Below are positions 8,225 to 16,826 of a stretch of 64,000 nt of DNA, in pieces. Both the position numbers and the translations under genes were made by a program. Source of the DNA: Clostridia bacterium (lineage in GTDB: Bacteria > Bacillota > Clostridia > Oscillospirales > Acutalibacteraceae); the NCBI GenBank assembly GCA_017461625.1, contig JAFTXJ010000004.1, positions 1 through 64,000 of the forward strand. The letters run 5' to 3'. How positions within the stretch are numbered: the stretch's first letter is position 1; every line of letters starts with the position of its first letter. The notes under the pieces were generated by a model. That model saw only the letters and a list, made by a program, of their open reading frames with translations. It was not told the origin of the DNA and did no database searches.

Positions 8225-8834
8225 TACCCTTCCCCCATTGTGTGATAATTTTTTTCATAATATAGTCTGCTGCAGACATATAATCTGATTTTCGGGGATG
8301 CTCCCCAAGATTCAGCTGACTAAACTTAATCGGCTCACCAAAACGAATGGTTATCCGTTTAAAGGGGCCTTTGCCCTTTTTTGAATAAATGCTTACAGGC
8401 ACAACATCGCACTTACATACACCGGCAATATAAGCCACACCCCATTTTGCTTTTGTAGGCTTACCGTCGGGAGTCACTATTCCCCCTTCCGGAAAAATGC
8501 CAAGCACTTCACCGCTGTCAATAATTTCCGTAGCAGTTTTAAGAGCCTGACGATCAAAATAACCCCTTTTAACCGGAAAAGCTTTTAGCGAACGGAAAAA
8601 CCAATTAAAAAACGGATACCTGAACAACTCACTTTTTGCCATAAAATGCACACTTTTTTTACTGCACAAAGCGATATAAAATGCATCAAGCCAGAAAATA
8701 TGATTTGATGCAATTATAAATCCCCCACCCTTGGGTAAATTCTCTGCCCCATAAAACTTGAACGGATGAAGAATATATAGAATCGGTGTGCCTAAAAAAA
8801 GAAGTGTGTTTGCAAATAAGTTTTTGCTGTTCAA
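8211..8834 (-). CDS. plsC: 1-acyl-sn-glycerol-3-phosphate acyltransferase
   Basis: A 207-residue membrane-associated acyltransferase that converts lysophosphatidate to phosphatidate in phospholipid synthesis. It contains the catalytic HX4D box in NHIFWLD (about residues 44-50), a KSELFRYPFFNWFF segment, and the FPEGG substrate-binding block. An N-terminal hydrophobic stretch, LLFLGTPILYIL, would hold it at the membrane. Its length is normal for short bacterial PlsC. It starts 12 bases after cmk and its end overlaps the ispH-rpsA start, consistent with a coupled operon. Confidence 0.9.
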   Translation of the reverse strand: MNSKNLFANTLLFLGTPILYILHPFKFYGAENLPKGGGFIIASNHIFWLDAFYIALCSKKSVHFMAKSELFRYPFFNWFFRSLKAFPVKRGYFDRQALKTATEIIDSGEVLGIFPEGGIVTPDGKPTKAKWGVAYIAGVCKCDVVPVSIYSKKGKGPFKRITIRFGEPIKFSQLNLGEHPRKSDYMSAADYIMKKIITQWGKGNERD

Positions 8835-8846
8835 ATTATCCCTGCT

Positions 8847-9512
8847 TTAAAGCTTTTTAGTGATAACGGCAAGAATAGCCTCAAGGCTTTCATCAAAGCT
8901 GAGTGTACTTGTGTCAACAATTTCTGCATCATCTGCAGCCTTAAGAGGTGCAATTTCACGATGAGTATCCTGATAGTCTCTTTTTATAAGGTCATCAAGG
9001 ACTTCCTGAAAAGTTACATCTGAACCCTTAGCAGCAAGCTCGTCATATCTGCGCTTTGCTCTTGTTTCAGGTGATGCGGTTAAGAAAATTTTAACCTGAG
9101 CATCAGGCAAAACAACAGTACCGATGTCTCTGCCGTCCATAAGGCAATCATTGTTTTTTGCAATCTGCTTTTGCAAATCAAACAAAAACTCACGCACCTT
9201 TGGAATTGCCGAAACATTTGATGCACCCATTGATGCTTCGGGAGTTCTGATAGCTTCGGAAACATCTTCGCCGTTTAAATAAACACACTGACCCTCATCG
9301 GTGAAGCCTAATTTAATATCAATATCACCGAGAGTAGAAATAACCTTTTCTGCGTCTTTTGTGTCGTAACCTTTTCTTATTGAATAAAGACCAACCGTTC
9401 TGTAAAGTGCACCTGTATCAACATAAACGTATCCTAATTTTTCTGCCGCTTTTCTGGCAAGGGTGCTTTTGCCTGCACCTGCCGGGCCGTCAATCGCAAT
9501 ATTTACAGACAT
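8847..9512 (-). CDS. cmk: Cytidylate kinase
   Basis: A 221-residue (d)CMP kinase that uses ATP to form CDP or dCDP. The P-loop GPAGAGKST lies near residues 9-17; the NMP-binding region includes VDTGALYRTVG, and later DGRDIGTVVLPDA and FLTASPETRAKRRYDE mark the CMP-specific insert and the lid arginines. The start is set at ATG 9512 (MSVNIAID) because GAAAGAGG is seven bases upstream; an upstream in-frame extension adds an unconserved leader. The order FAD oxidoreductase - cmk - plsC - ispH/rpsA is a common clostridial arrangement. Confidence 0.93.
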   Translation of the reverse strand: MSVNIAIDGPAGAGKSTLARKAAEKLGYVYVDTGALYRTVGLYSIRKGYDTKDAEKVISTLGDIDIKLGFTDEGQCVYLNGEDVSEAIRTPEASMGASNVSAIPKVREFLFDLQKQIAKNNDCLMDGRDIGTVVLPDAQVKIFLTASPETRAKRRYDELAAKGSDVTFQEVLDDLIKRDYQDTHREIAPLKAADDAEIVDTSTLSFDESLEAILAVITKKL

Positions 9513-9538
9513 AATATAACCTCTTTCTTTAAAATAAT

Positions 9539-10768
9539 TCACATATTTTCCCCTGCAAGGTGACCTGTGGAAAAAGCTATCTGCAAATTGAAACCACCTG
9601 TATAGGCATCCACATCAATAACCTCGCCGGCAAAATAAAGATTTTTAACAAGCTTTGATTCCATTGTTTTGGGGTTAATTTCACTCACCTTTACCCCGCC
9701 CGAAGTAACTATTGCATCTTTAATTGAGCTAAAATCATTAACGGTGATTTTAAATTCTTTTAAAACACTGACCAATTTTGCACGCTGTTCTTTGGTAATC
9801 TGATTAACCTTTTCTGTGGGTTTGATTCCACTGAGTTTAACCACAACAGGAATCATCTTCCTGGGCAAAAGTCCGCCCAAAGAATTTATGAAGTTTTTAT
9901 TAGTATTCTCAGAAAAGTCTCTTAAAATTCTGCTGTCAAGCTGTTCGGGAGTAAGCGCAGGCTTCATATCCACAAAAATCTGATATCTGCCACGCTCCAT
10001 ATTCCGCATATGTGAGCTTGCACTTAATATCATCGGACCCGATACACCAAAATGGGTAAAAAGCATTTCACCCATATCTTTATATATTTCTTTTTTCTTG
10101 GCTGTGTCTACAACTTTAATGGCTACGTTTCTAAGGGCAAGGCCTTGCAAATCTGTACAAAATCCCTCATGGCAAACAAGTGAAACCAGCGAGGGCTTCA
10201 GCTCGGTCACCGTATGACCTGCCTGCTGAGCAAGGGTATAGCCATCACCTGTTGAACCTGTTACAGGGTATGATTTACCGCCTGTTGCAACAAGAACTTT
10301 TTCGGCAAACAGACGCTCACCGTCTTCGGTTAAAACACCTTTTACACAACCGTCTTCAATTATCAAATCAGTTGCTCTCGCCTGAATAATTTCAGCCCCG
10401 TCATCAGTTGCAAAAGCAGTGAGTGCATCTACAATATCAACTGCCTTATCCGACACAGGAAAAACACGGTTGCCTCTTTCGGTTTTAAGAGGAACTCCCA
10501 TATCTTCAAAAAGCTCCATAGTGTCACGAGGCATAAAAGAAGAAAATGCACTGTAAAGGAACCTGCCGTTAACTGGTACATTTGATATAAGCTCGTCAAG
10601 GCTGTCGCAATTATTGGTAACATTGCAACGGCCTTTGCCGGTTATCATCACTTTGCGTGCAGGTCTTTCATTGCGTTCAAGAATAATAACACTTTTACCT
10701 GCCATTGAAGCAACACCTGCTGCCATAAGACCTGCAGCACCTGCTCCGATTATAATTACATCTGTCAT
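9539..10768 (-). CDS. FAD-dependent oxidoreductase of the HI0933/YhiN family
   Basis: A 409-residue flavoprotein. The N-terminal dinucleotide-binding motif GAGAAGLMAAG is followed by the acidic end ILERNERPARK, then TGKGRCNVTN typical of the HI0933 family, the middle motif KVLVATGGKSYP, and the C-terminal SGGVKVSEINPKTMESK and LYFAGEVIDVDAYTGGFNLQ segment that closes the FAD site. The family is often labelled 'aminoacetone oxidase' or 'NAD(P)/FAD-dependent oxidoreductase', and the true substrate is unsettled. It is the first gene of the leftward cmk-plsC-ispH/rpsA unit, 26 bases before cmk. Confidence 0.85.
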   Translation of the reverse strand: MTDVIIIGAGAAGLMAAGVASMAGKSVIILERNERPARKVMITGKGRCNVTNNCDSLDELISNVPVNGRFLYSAFSSFMPRDTMELFEDMGVPLKTERGNRVFPVSDKAVDIVDALTAFATDDGAEIIQARATDLIIEDGCVKGVLTEDGERLFAEKVLVATGGKSYPVTGSTGDGYTLAQQAGHTVTELKPSLVSLVCHEGFCTDLQGLALRNVAIKVVDTAKKKEIYKDMGEMLFTHFGVSGPMILSASSHMRNMERGRYQIFVDMKPALTPEQLDSRILRDFSENTNKNFINSLGGLLPRKMIPVVVKLSGIKPTEKVNQITKEQRAKLVSVLKEFKITVNDFSSIKDAIVTSGGVKVSEINPKTMESKLVKNLYFAGEVIDVDAYTGGFNLQIAFSTGHLAGENM

Positions 10769-10833
10769 TTATATTTCTCCCAAAAATAATACACTTTATT
10801 TTACAATAACAGCGTGCAAAATGCAAGTTTTAA

Positions 10834-10862
10834 TTGACTTTAGGTTTTGCTTTGGGTATACT
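10834..10862 (+). promoter_or_regulatory. Promoter for GH95 fucosidase gene
   Basis: TTGACT (10834-10839) and TATACT (10857-10862) are spaced 17 bp. The expected transcript starts near 10869, leaving about 20 nt of leader with TTGGAGGA just before ATG 10891. Confidence 0.7.
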
Positions 10863-10890
10863 TGAAATACCAACTATTGGAGGACTTACT

Positions 10891-13194
10891 ATGACAAATG
10901 CATCAAACTTATTATGGTACAAACATCCTGCCAAAACATGGGTCCACTCTTTGCTCTTAGGTAACGGCAAATTGGGTGGTGCTTTTTACGGCAGAGTAGA
11001 TACTGAAACAGTCGAATTAAACCTCGACACCTTATGGTCAGGTTATCCCGGAAGAGAATCTTATACACAGAAAAATCCTTATGAAGCTTTCAAAAAGGCA
11101 CAGGAACTTTCTCTTGCTGGCAAAAACTTTGAAGCACAGGAACTGATTGAATCTGAAATTGCAGGCGGCGACAGTATGTTTTATATGCCTCTCGGCAAGT
11201 TGATTATTTCATCAAAATCCAACCTCAAGCCGAGAAATTACAGACGTCAACTTGATTTAAAAACAGCTGTTCATACAGTTACATATAACCTTAAAAAAAC
11301 AGCTTACAAAACCGAATCTTTCATCAGTGCACCAAAAGATGTTATGGTAATCAAAACTGTAGCTGACGGTAACGAAAAGATCAACCTCAACATCACGATT
11401 CAGAATGAACTTCGTCACGAAGTTTCTACTGACGGAGAATTTCTTCGTCTTGTGGGCACCTGCCCTTCAGAAAACCCTGAAAAGGACGATTGGTTCACTG
11501 ATGTTTACCTTGACGGCGACAAAAAGGGTATGGATTTCTGCTGTCTGACTACTTTTGATTCAGACGGTAAAATCAAATTTAACAAGAAGAGCGTAAGCGT
11601 TGAAGACGCAAGCTATCTCACCATTTATCTTGGTGCAGAAAGTAGCTTCATTGACTGGAAAACACTCCCCACAAAAGAATATATTGCTCCTTGTGAAGAG
11701 AAAGTCAGAGCCGCAAAAGCCTGTGATTATGAAGCAATGAAAGCTGAACACATCTCAGATTATCAGAGCTATTATAACAGAGTGGAGCTTGACCTTGGCA
11801 ACAGCCAGAAAGACGGCACTACAACTTCTTCAAGACTCAGAGAGTTTATGCTCAAGAAAAATGATATTGAGCTTTATACCCTTTTATTTAACTTCGGCAG
11901 ATACCTTGCAATTTCTGCTTCACGTCCCGGCTCACAGCCGATGAACCTTCAGGGTATCTGGACTTACAGAAAATATTCGCCATGGCGATCAAACTACACA
12001 GTTAACATCAACACAGAGATGAACTATTGGCCCATTCTTCCTTGTGCTATGCCTGAGCTTTGCGAGCCACTTAACACATTCGTTGAAGAGCTTTCAGAAG
12101 CAGGTCAGTGGGCAGCAAAAGAAATTTATAACGCTCGCGGTTTTACCTGCCACCACAATGTTGACCTCTGGCGTCACAACACACCTGTTTCAGGTTGTGC
12201 AAACTGGCTTTTCTGGAACATGGCAGGTGCTTGGTTTACAAGACATTTGTTTGAGTATTATGAATACACAGTCGATGTGAATTATCTCAGAGAAAAAGCC
12301 TTCCCTGTTATTCTTGAATCGGCAAAATTCTGCCTTGACATTCTTGTTGAAGACAAAGATGGTTATCTTATCGCCTGCCCCTCAACATCACCCGAAAACA
12401 AGTTTTTTGATGAAAACGGCAAAATTGTTGCAGTCAGCCAGACAACAACAATGACAATGTCTATTATCAAAGAAAACTTCATTAATGCTATCAACTGTGC
12501 AGACATTCTCGGCATTGAAAATGATTCTGTTATCGATGAAATCAAGGAAGCTCTTCCCAAGCTCCTTCCTTTCAGAATCGGTAAAGACGGCAGACTTATG
12601 GAATGGTATGAAGAATATAAAGAAGAAGAGGTTAAACATCGCCACGTTTCTCACCTTTATGCTCTTTACCCCGCAAACCTTATTGATGTTGACCTCACAC
12701 CTGAATTAACATCAGCCTGCAAAGAAACCCTCAGAGTGAGAGGCGATAGAGGCACAGGCTGGTCACTCGGTTGGAAAATCAATTTCCACGCTCGCCTTCG
12801 TGACGGCAACAGGGCATTGAAACTTGTTAACGATCAGTTAAGATACATTCCCAACCCCGAAATCCGTGGCAGAGGCGGCACATATCCAAATATGCTTGAT
12901 GCTCATCCTCCATTCCAGATTGACGGTAACTTCGGTGCAACAAGCGGTATTGCACAGATGTTTGTTCAGTCTTTCGGCAACCGTTCGCTTATTCTTCCTG
13001 CCCTCCCCGACGAATTGAAAAACGGCTCAGTTAAGGGTCTTGCAATCAAGGGCGGTGCAATCGTAAACATCGAATGGAAAAACAGCAAGCTTTCAAACCT
13101 CACTGCTACAGGCAAAGGCGAATTTGAATTTGTTTATGGTGACAAGTGCGTAACTGTTAACCTTGACGGCAACGAAACCGAAATTAAATTTTAA
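10891..13194 (+). CDS. GH95 alpha-L-fucosidase-type glycoside hydrolase (cytoplasmic)
   Basis: A 767-residue enzyme of glycoside hydrolase family 95, which inverts alpha-1,2-linked L-fucose (some members act on L-galactose). An N-terminal beta-domain with LLLGNGKLGGAFYG and LNLDTLWSGYPG leads into an (alpha/alpha)6 barrel. Candidate catalytic residues by analogy with Bifidobacterium bifidum AfcA are N372 and N374 (NINTEMNYW), E502 (TSPEN, general acid) and D678 (FQIDGNFG). There is no signal peptide, so it would act on imported oligosaccharides such as milk or mucin glycan fragments. The start at ATG 10891 has GGAGGA upstream. A HAD phosphatase gene follows nine bases after the stop. Confidence 0.88.
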   Translation: MTNASNLLWYKHPAKTWVHSLLLGNGKLGGAFYGRVDTETVELNLDTLWSGYPGRESYTQKNPYEAFKKAQELSLAGKNFEAQELIESEIAGGDSMFYMPLGKLIISSKSNLKPRNYRRQLDLKTAVHTVTYNLKKTAYKTESFISAPKDVMVIKTVADGNEKINLNITIQNELRHEVSTDGEFLRLVGTCPSENPEKDDWFTDVYLDGDKKGMDFCCLTTFDSDGKIKFNKKSVSVEDASYLTIYLGAESSFIDWKTLPTKEYIAPCEEKVRAAKACDYEAMKAEHISDYQSYYNRVELDLGNSQKDGTTTSSRLREFMLKKNDIELYTLLFNFGRYLAISASRPGSQPMNLQGIWTYRKYSPWRSNYTVNINTEMNYWPILPCAMPELCEPLNTFVEELSEAGQWAAKEIYNARGFTCHHNVDLWRHNTPVSGCANWLFWNMAGAWFTRHLFEYYEYTVDVNYLREKAFPVILESAKFCLDILVEDKDGYLIACPSTSPENKFFDENGKIVAVSQTTTMTMSIIKENFINAINCADILGIENDSVIDEIKEALPKLLPFRIGKDGRLMEWYEEYKEEEVKHRHVSHLYALYPANLIDVDLTPELTSACKETLRVRGDRGTGWSLGWKINFHARLRDGNRALKLVNDQLRYIPNPEIRGRGGTYPNMLDAHPPFQIDGNFGATSGIAQMFVQSFGNRSLILPALPDELKNGSVKGLAIKGGAIVNIEWKNSKLSNLTATGKGEFEFVYGDKCVTVNLDGNETEIKF

Positions 13195-13203
13195 GGTGAC
13201 ATT

Positions 13204-13767
13204 ATGTTAGCTGACCTTTATGATTTTGATAAAACGGTTTATCCCAATGATTCTGCAACAGAATTTTGGTTATTTTGCCTTAAAAGGCATCCTAAACTGA
13301 TTTTTCACTTACCGCATCAGATTTTTGCGGCAATTAAATTCTTTTTGAAGAAAAGCGATTTAACAAAATTCAAAGCTGAATTTTTCTGCTTTTTAAAATC
13401 AATAGATGCAAAAAAAGAAGCCGAGTTATTCTGGGACAAAAATGCACACAAAATTTTCGCATGGTTCAAGCCAAAAGAAAATGATGTTAAAACAGTCGTA
13501 TGCTCTGCTTCGCCTGAATTTGAAATTTCACCGATTTTAAAACGGTTGGGTGCGGATGTAATCATCGGCACAGATATGAACCCCGAAACAGGTGAAATCA
13601 GCGGCAAAAACTGCAAAGGTAAAGAAAAAATCAACAGAATAAAAAAAGTGACAGACGGATACACTTTCAGAAACGCTTATACTGACAATCCGAAATCCGA
13701 TGCACCGCTGCTGTCTTTGGCAGAAAACAAATTTCTGATAAAAGACGGAGAAATAATTCAACTTTAA
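13204..13767 (+). CDS. HAD-IB family phosphatase
   Basis: A 187-residue haloacid-dehalogenase-type hydrolase, related to phosphoserine phosphatase SerB. Motif I is YDFDKT at residues 6-11 (nucleophile Asp and the second Asp), motif II is the Ser in CSASPE, the motif III lysine lies in CKGKEK, and the acidic motif IV is YTDNPKSDAPLL. A helical cap sits between motifs I and II. Such enzymes remove phosphate from small molecules in the cytoplasm. It is translated directly after the GH95 gene with AAGGTGAC upstream, so a sugar-phosphate substrate is possible, but this is only context. Confidence 0.8.
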   Translation: MLADLYDFDKTVYPNDSATEFWLFCLKRHPKLIFHLPHQIFAAIKFFLKKSDLTKFKAEFFCFLKSIDAKKEAELFWDKNAHKIFAWFKPKENDVKTVVCSASPEFEISPILKRLGADVIIGTDMNPETGEISGKNCKGKEKINRIKKVTDGYTFRNAYTDNPKSDAPLLSLAENKFLIKDGEIIQL

Positions 13768-13774
13768 AAATTAA

Positions 13775-13830
13775 CACCCTATTGTTATTTGTGAACAAAT
13801 TGTAAACAAATGGCAATAGGGTGCTTTTTT
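13775..13830 (+). terminator. Terminator separating host genes from the phage head module
   Basis: CACCCTATTG (13775-13784) and CAATAGGGTG (13814-13823) form a 10-bp stem. A smaller inner hairpin of ATTTGT and ACAAAT lies in the loop, and CTTTTTT follows. Confidence 0.8.
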
Positions 13831-13883
13831 GCACTTTTTTGATTCCAAAAATCCGTTTTTTGCACTAAGGATGAAAGGATTAA

Positions 13884-13899
13884 GTTGACAGATGTCAAC
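13884..13899. promoter_or_regulatory. Inverted repeat upstream of terminase small subunit gene
   Basis: GTTGAC, a 4-nt spacer AGAT, then GTCAAC: a perfect 6-bp dyad 24 bases before the TerS start. It could be an operator or a simple RNA hairpin in the leader. No regulator for it lies next door. Confidence 0.4.
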
Positions 13900-13923
13900 C
13901 AAACTTTCAGAAAGGAAGCGAAA

Positions 13924-14409
13924 ATGAAAAACGGACTTAAACCAAAAGAAAAATTATTTTGCATTTATTACTGTCAATACCGTTCGGGAATATCTGCAGC
14001 CGCACTTGCCGGTTACCCCTTTGCCAAAAGTGCATCAGCAAAATTGTTGACAAGAAAAGATATTCGCAATGAAATTGAACGCCTTGACGAAATCTGTGCC
14101 ATAAACCCACAGGAAATTTCAAGCGGATACCATCTGCTTGCTTTAGGCGATTGCACAGATGTCTTCAGGCTCTTATTCTGTGATGAAGCCCCTGATGAAA
14201 CTGAGCTTGAAAAAATGAATCTTTTAAACATAAGCGAAATCAAGCGGCCTAAAAACGGTGGAATTGAAATCAAATTTTTTGACCGTTTAAAAGCTCTTGA
14301 AAAGCTCAGCGAACTTTCAGCCCGGTCAGACGGTGACAAGGCTTTACCGTTTTATGACGTTATTGAAAAAAGTGCAGCGGCAATAAGAGATGATGAATAT
14401 GGCACATAA
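13924..14409 (+). CDS. Phage terminase small subunit
   Basis: A 161-residue protein of the terminase_2/TerS type, which recognises the packaging site and delivers DNA to the large subunit. The N-terminal KPKEKLFCIYYCQYRSGISAAALAGY-like arrangement, with a DNA-binding helix-turn-helix followed by KSASAKLLTRKDIRNEI, is typical (kept short here; it spans residues 4-50). The start at ATG 13924 is preferred since AGAAAGGAAG lies upstream; a longer in-frame extension to 13885 has no ribosome site. It begins the head module and overlaps the TerL start. No promoter with good -35/-10 boxes was found before it, so it may be weakly expressed. Confidence 0.85.
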   Translation: MKNGLKPKEKLFCIYYCQYRSGISAAALAGYPFAKSASAKLLTRKDIRNEIERLDEICAINPQEISSGYHLLALGDCTDVFRLLFCDEAPDETELEKMNLLNISEIKRPKNGGIEIKFFDRLKALEKLSELSARSDGDKALPFYDVIEKSAAAIRDDEYGT

Positions 14410-15676
14410 CCCCACGGAGGTTTTTCGTAAGTTTTCAAAAAAACAGCTCACGGTTTTAAACTGGTGGTGCTCATCATCGCCTTACAGAAACAAAGATGCA
14501 ATTATCTGCGACGGTGCAGTACGTTCAGGTAAAACGGTTTGCATGTCCCTTTCTTTCATTGTTTGGTCTTTTTACGATTTTGATGATACATCTTTCGCTC
14601 TTTGTGGCAAAACAATAGCATCACTCAAACGAAACCTGATCGTGCCGATGTTACCCCTGCTCACCTCCCTTGGTTTTGTGTGCAAAGAAAAAACATCAAA
14701 AAACTACATTGAAATTTCGTATAAAGGCAGAACAAATCGCTTTTATTTATTCGGCGGAAAAGATGAAGGCTCTGCGGCACTTATTCAGGGAATGACTCTT
14801 GGAGGAATCCTTCTCGACGAAGTTGCTCTTATGCCACGCTCATTTGCAGAGCAGGCGATTGCCCGTTGCTCACTTGAAAAGTCAAAGTTTTGGTTCAACT
14901 GCAACCCAGAGCATCCCATGCATTGGTTTTACAGAGAATGGATTAAAAAAGCTGACCGTAAAAACTGCTTATATCTTCATTTCACAATGAAAGATAACCC
15001 CGGTATCACTGACAATATCCGAAAAAGATACGAGTCACTTTATTCCGGTGCATTTTACCAACGATTCATCGAGGGCAAATGGGTTGCAGCCTACGGTGCA
15101 GTTTACTCTATGTTTTCTGAACAAATCCACGTTAAAGAGCCACCTTCGCAAGAGTGTGACAGCTACTATATCTCTTGCGACTACGGAACAGTCAATCCTT
15201 GCTCCATGGGGCTTTGGGGGTTATGTCAAGGCAAATGGTACAGACTGCGTGAATATTATTACAACTCGCGCACCCAAGGCGAGCAACGCACCGATATTGA
15301 GCACTATCACAGCCTTGCAGAGTTGGCAGGTGCGTTACCCATAACAGCCGTTGTGGTTGACCCCAGTGCAGCAAGTTTTATTCAATGTATCCGCCGTGAG
15401 GGAAAATTCAATGTTGTACCTGCCAAAAACGATGTTATTGACGGTATCCGTCTTGTGTCTGATGCACTGAAAAAGGAAGAAATTTATTTTTCACCAAAAT
15501 GCAAAGACACATTGAGAGAATTTTCTCTCTACAGATGGGACGAAAAGTCATCTAAAGATGCACCTAAAAAAGAGAACGACCATGCTATGGATGATATAAG
15601 ATATTTTGTTTCAACAATTCTCAATTCGCCTGATGATGACTTTTTTGCCCTGAGTGTTAACAGAAAGGAGATGTGA
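14390..15676 (+). CDS. Phage terminase large subunit
   Basis: A 428-residue packaging ATPase-nuclease of the PBSX/terminase_3-like group. The Walker A variant GAVRSGKT is at about residues 42-49 and Walker B LGGILLDEVALM near residue 140. The C-terminal RNase H-like nuclease shows ISCDYGTVNP, VVVDPSAASF and DHAMDDIRYF, which supply the acidic metal ligands, so both activities look intact. The start is uncertain: ATG codons at 14390, 14393 and 14399 share the frame, and AGAG at 14386-14389 fits 14399 best. The gene is full length without any frame break. Confidence 0.93.
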   Translation: MMNMAHNPTEVFRKFSKKQLTVLNWWCSSSPYRNKDAIICDGAVRSGKTVCMSLSFIVWSFYDFDDTSFALCGKTIASLKRNLIVPMLPLLTSLGFVCKEKTSKNYIEISYKGRTNRFYLFGGKDEGSAALIQGMTLGGILLDEVALMPRSFAEQAIARCSLEKSKFWFNCNPEHPMHWFYREWIKKADRKNCLYLHFTMKDNPGITDNIRKRYESLYSGAFYQRFIEGKWVAAYGAVYSMFSEQIHVKEPPSQECDSYYISCDYGTVNPCSMGLWGLCQGKWYRLREYYYNSRTQGEQRTDIEHYHSLAELAGALPITAVVVDPSAASFIQCIRREGKFNVVPAKNDVIDGIRLVSDALKKEEIYFSPKCKDTLREFSLYRWDEKSSKDAPKKENDHAMDDIRYFVSTILNSPDDDFFALSVNRKEM

Positions 15677-15677
15677 G

Positions 15678-16826
15678 ATGGGATTTTTTAAAAAAATTTC
15701 ATCAGCAAAAACAGCGGTATCAGTACCGCAAACATACAAACCCCAGATTTTTGACTTTGTAAACAGCTATGTTCCCCTTTCAAACGGGCAAACCCGACTT
15801 TACCGCGAGCTGCGTGAAGCTGTGCCGATTATTGATGCGGCAATACTAAAAACAGTTAGGCTCACCGGAGGCTTTAAAGCGGAATGTACAAAACCCCGAA
15901 ACACCGAACTGCTCAACACTTTTTTGCAAAGCGTTCCTGTTTCTTCAGGAAGATACGGAATTTTTGAATTTATTTCAACCTATTTTGAGCAGCTTCTCAC
16001 ATACGGCACCGCTGTAGGTGAAATTGTGACTGATTCAAAGGGTAATATTGCCGCCCTTTATAATGCAGACATTGAAGATATTGAGCTTCGCAGGGCAGAG
16101 AACAACATTGACTGCCTTGTTTGCACCAGGGGCTGTGGTGAAGCTATTCCGGTAAAATATCCTGAGCTTGTGCTCCTGTCGGTATTAAACCCAGAAAGCG
16201 GCAGCATCTGCGGAAATTCAATTTTAAAAGGTCTTCCTTTTGTCAGCGGAATTCTCATGAAGATTTTTCAGACCGTTGGTGAAAATTGGGAGCGTGCCGG
16301 CAACATTCGTTACGCAGTAACCTACAAACCGCAAAACGATGCTGTTGACAGAGCTTATGCTAAAGACCGAGCTCAGCAGGTTGCCCGTGAATGGGGTGAA
16401 GCAATGAAAGCAGGCGGCCCGGTAAGGGATTTTGTTGCCGTCGGCGATGTGAGCATTAAAGCTATCGGAGCTGATAGTCAAATTTTGGACAGTGAAGTAC
16501 CTGTTCGCCAGATGCTTGAGCAGATTGTTGCCAAAACCGGTATTCCACCGTTTATGCTCGGTCTTTCCTGGTCATCAACAGAAAGAATGTCCAGCCAACA
16601 GGCAGATTTGCTAACAAGTGAGCTTGAAGCATACAGACGCATATTAACCCCCATAATTTTAAAAATCTGCAATATGTTTTTAACTCTCAACGGAATTGCA
16701 GACATCCCAAAAATCACATGGGATGATATTACTTTGCAGGATGAATGCGAGCTCAGCAAAGCTCGCCTTTACGACGCACAGAGAGAAAAAATCCAACACG
16801 AATTGAAAGGAGAATCAAATGGATAA
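15678..16826 (+). CDS. Phage portal protein
   Basis: A 382-residue portal protein, the dodecameric ring at the capsid vertex through which DNA is pumped. Hallmarks are the early NGQTRLYRELREAVPIIDAAI segment (abbreviated; residues about 38-57), the central VLLSVLNPESGSICGNSIL clip/stem region, and IPPFMLGLSWSSTERMSSQQADL, typical of HK97/SPP1-like portals, near the C-terminus. It starts at ATG 15678, two bases after the TerL stop, with AGAAAGGAG upstream. Its end overlaps the following protease gene by eight bases. Confidence 0.88.
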   Translation: MGFFKKISSAKTAVSVPQTYKPQIFDFVNSYVPLSNGQTRLYRELREAVPIIDAAILKTVRLTGGFKAECTKPRNTELLNTFLQSVPVSSGRYGIFEFISTYFEQLLTYGTAVGEIVTDSKGNIAALYNADIEDIELRRAENNIDCLVCTRGCGEAIPVKYPELVLLSVLNPESGSICGNSILKGLPFVSGILMKIFQTVGENWERAGNIRYAVTYKPQNDAVDRAYAKDRAQQVAREWGEAMKAGGPVRDFVAVGDVSIKAIGADSQILDSEVPVRQMLEQIVAKTGIPPFMLGLSWSSTERMSSQQADLLTSELEAYRRILTPIILKICNMFLTLNGIADIPKITWDDITLQDECELSKARLYDAQREKIQHELKGESNG

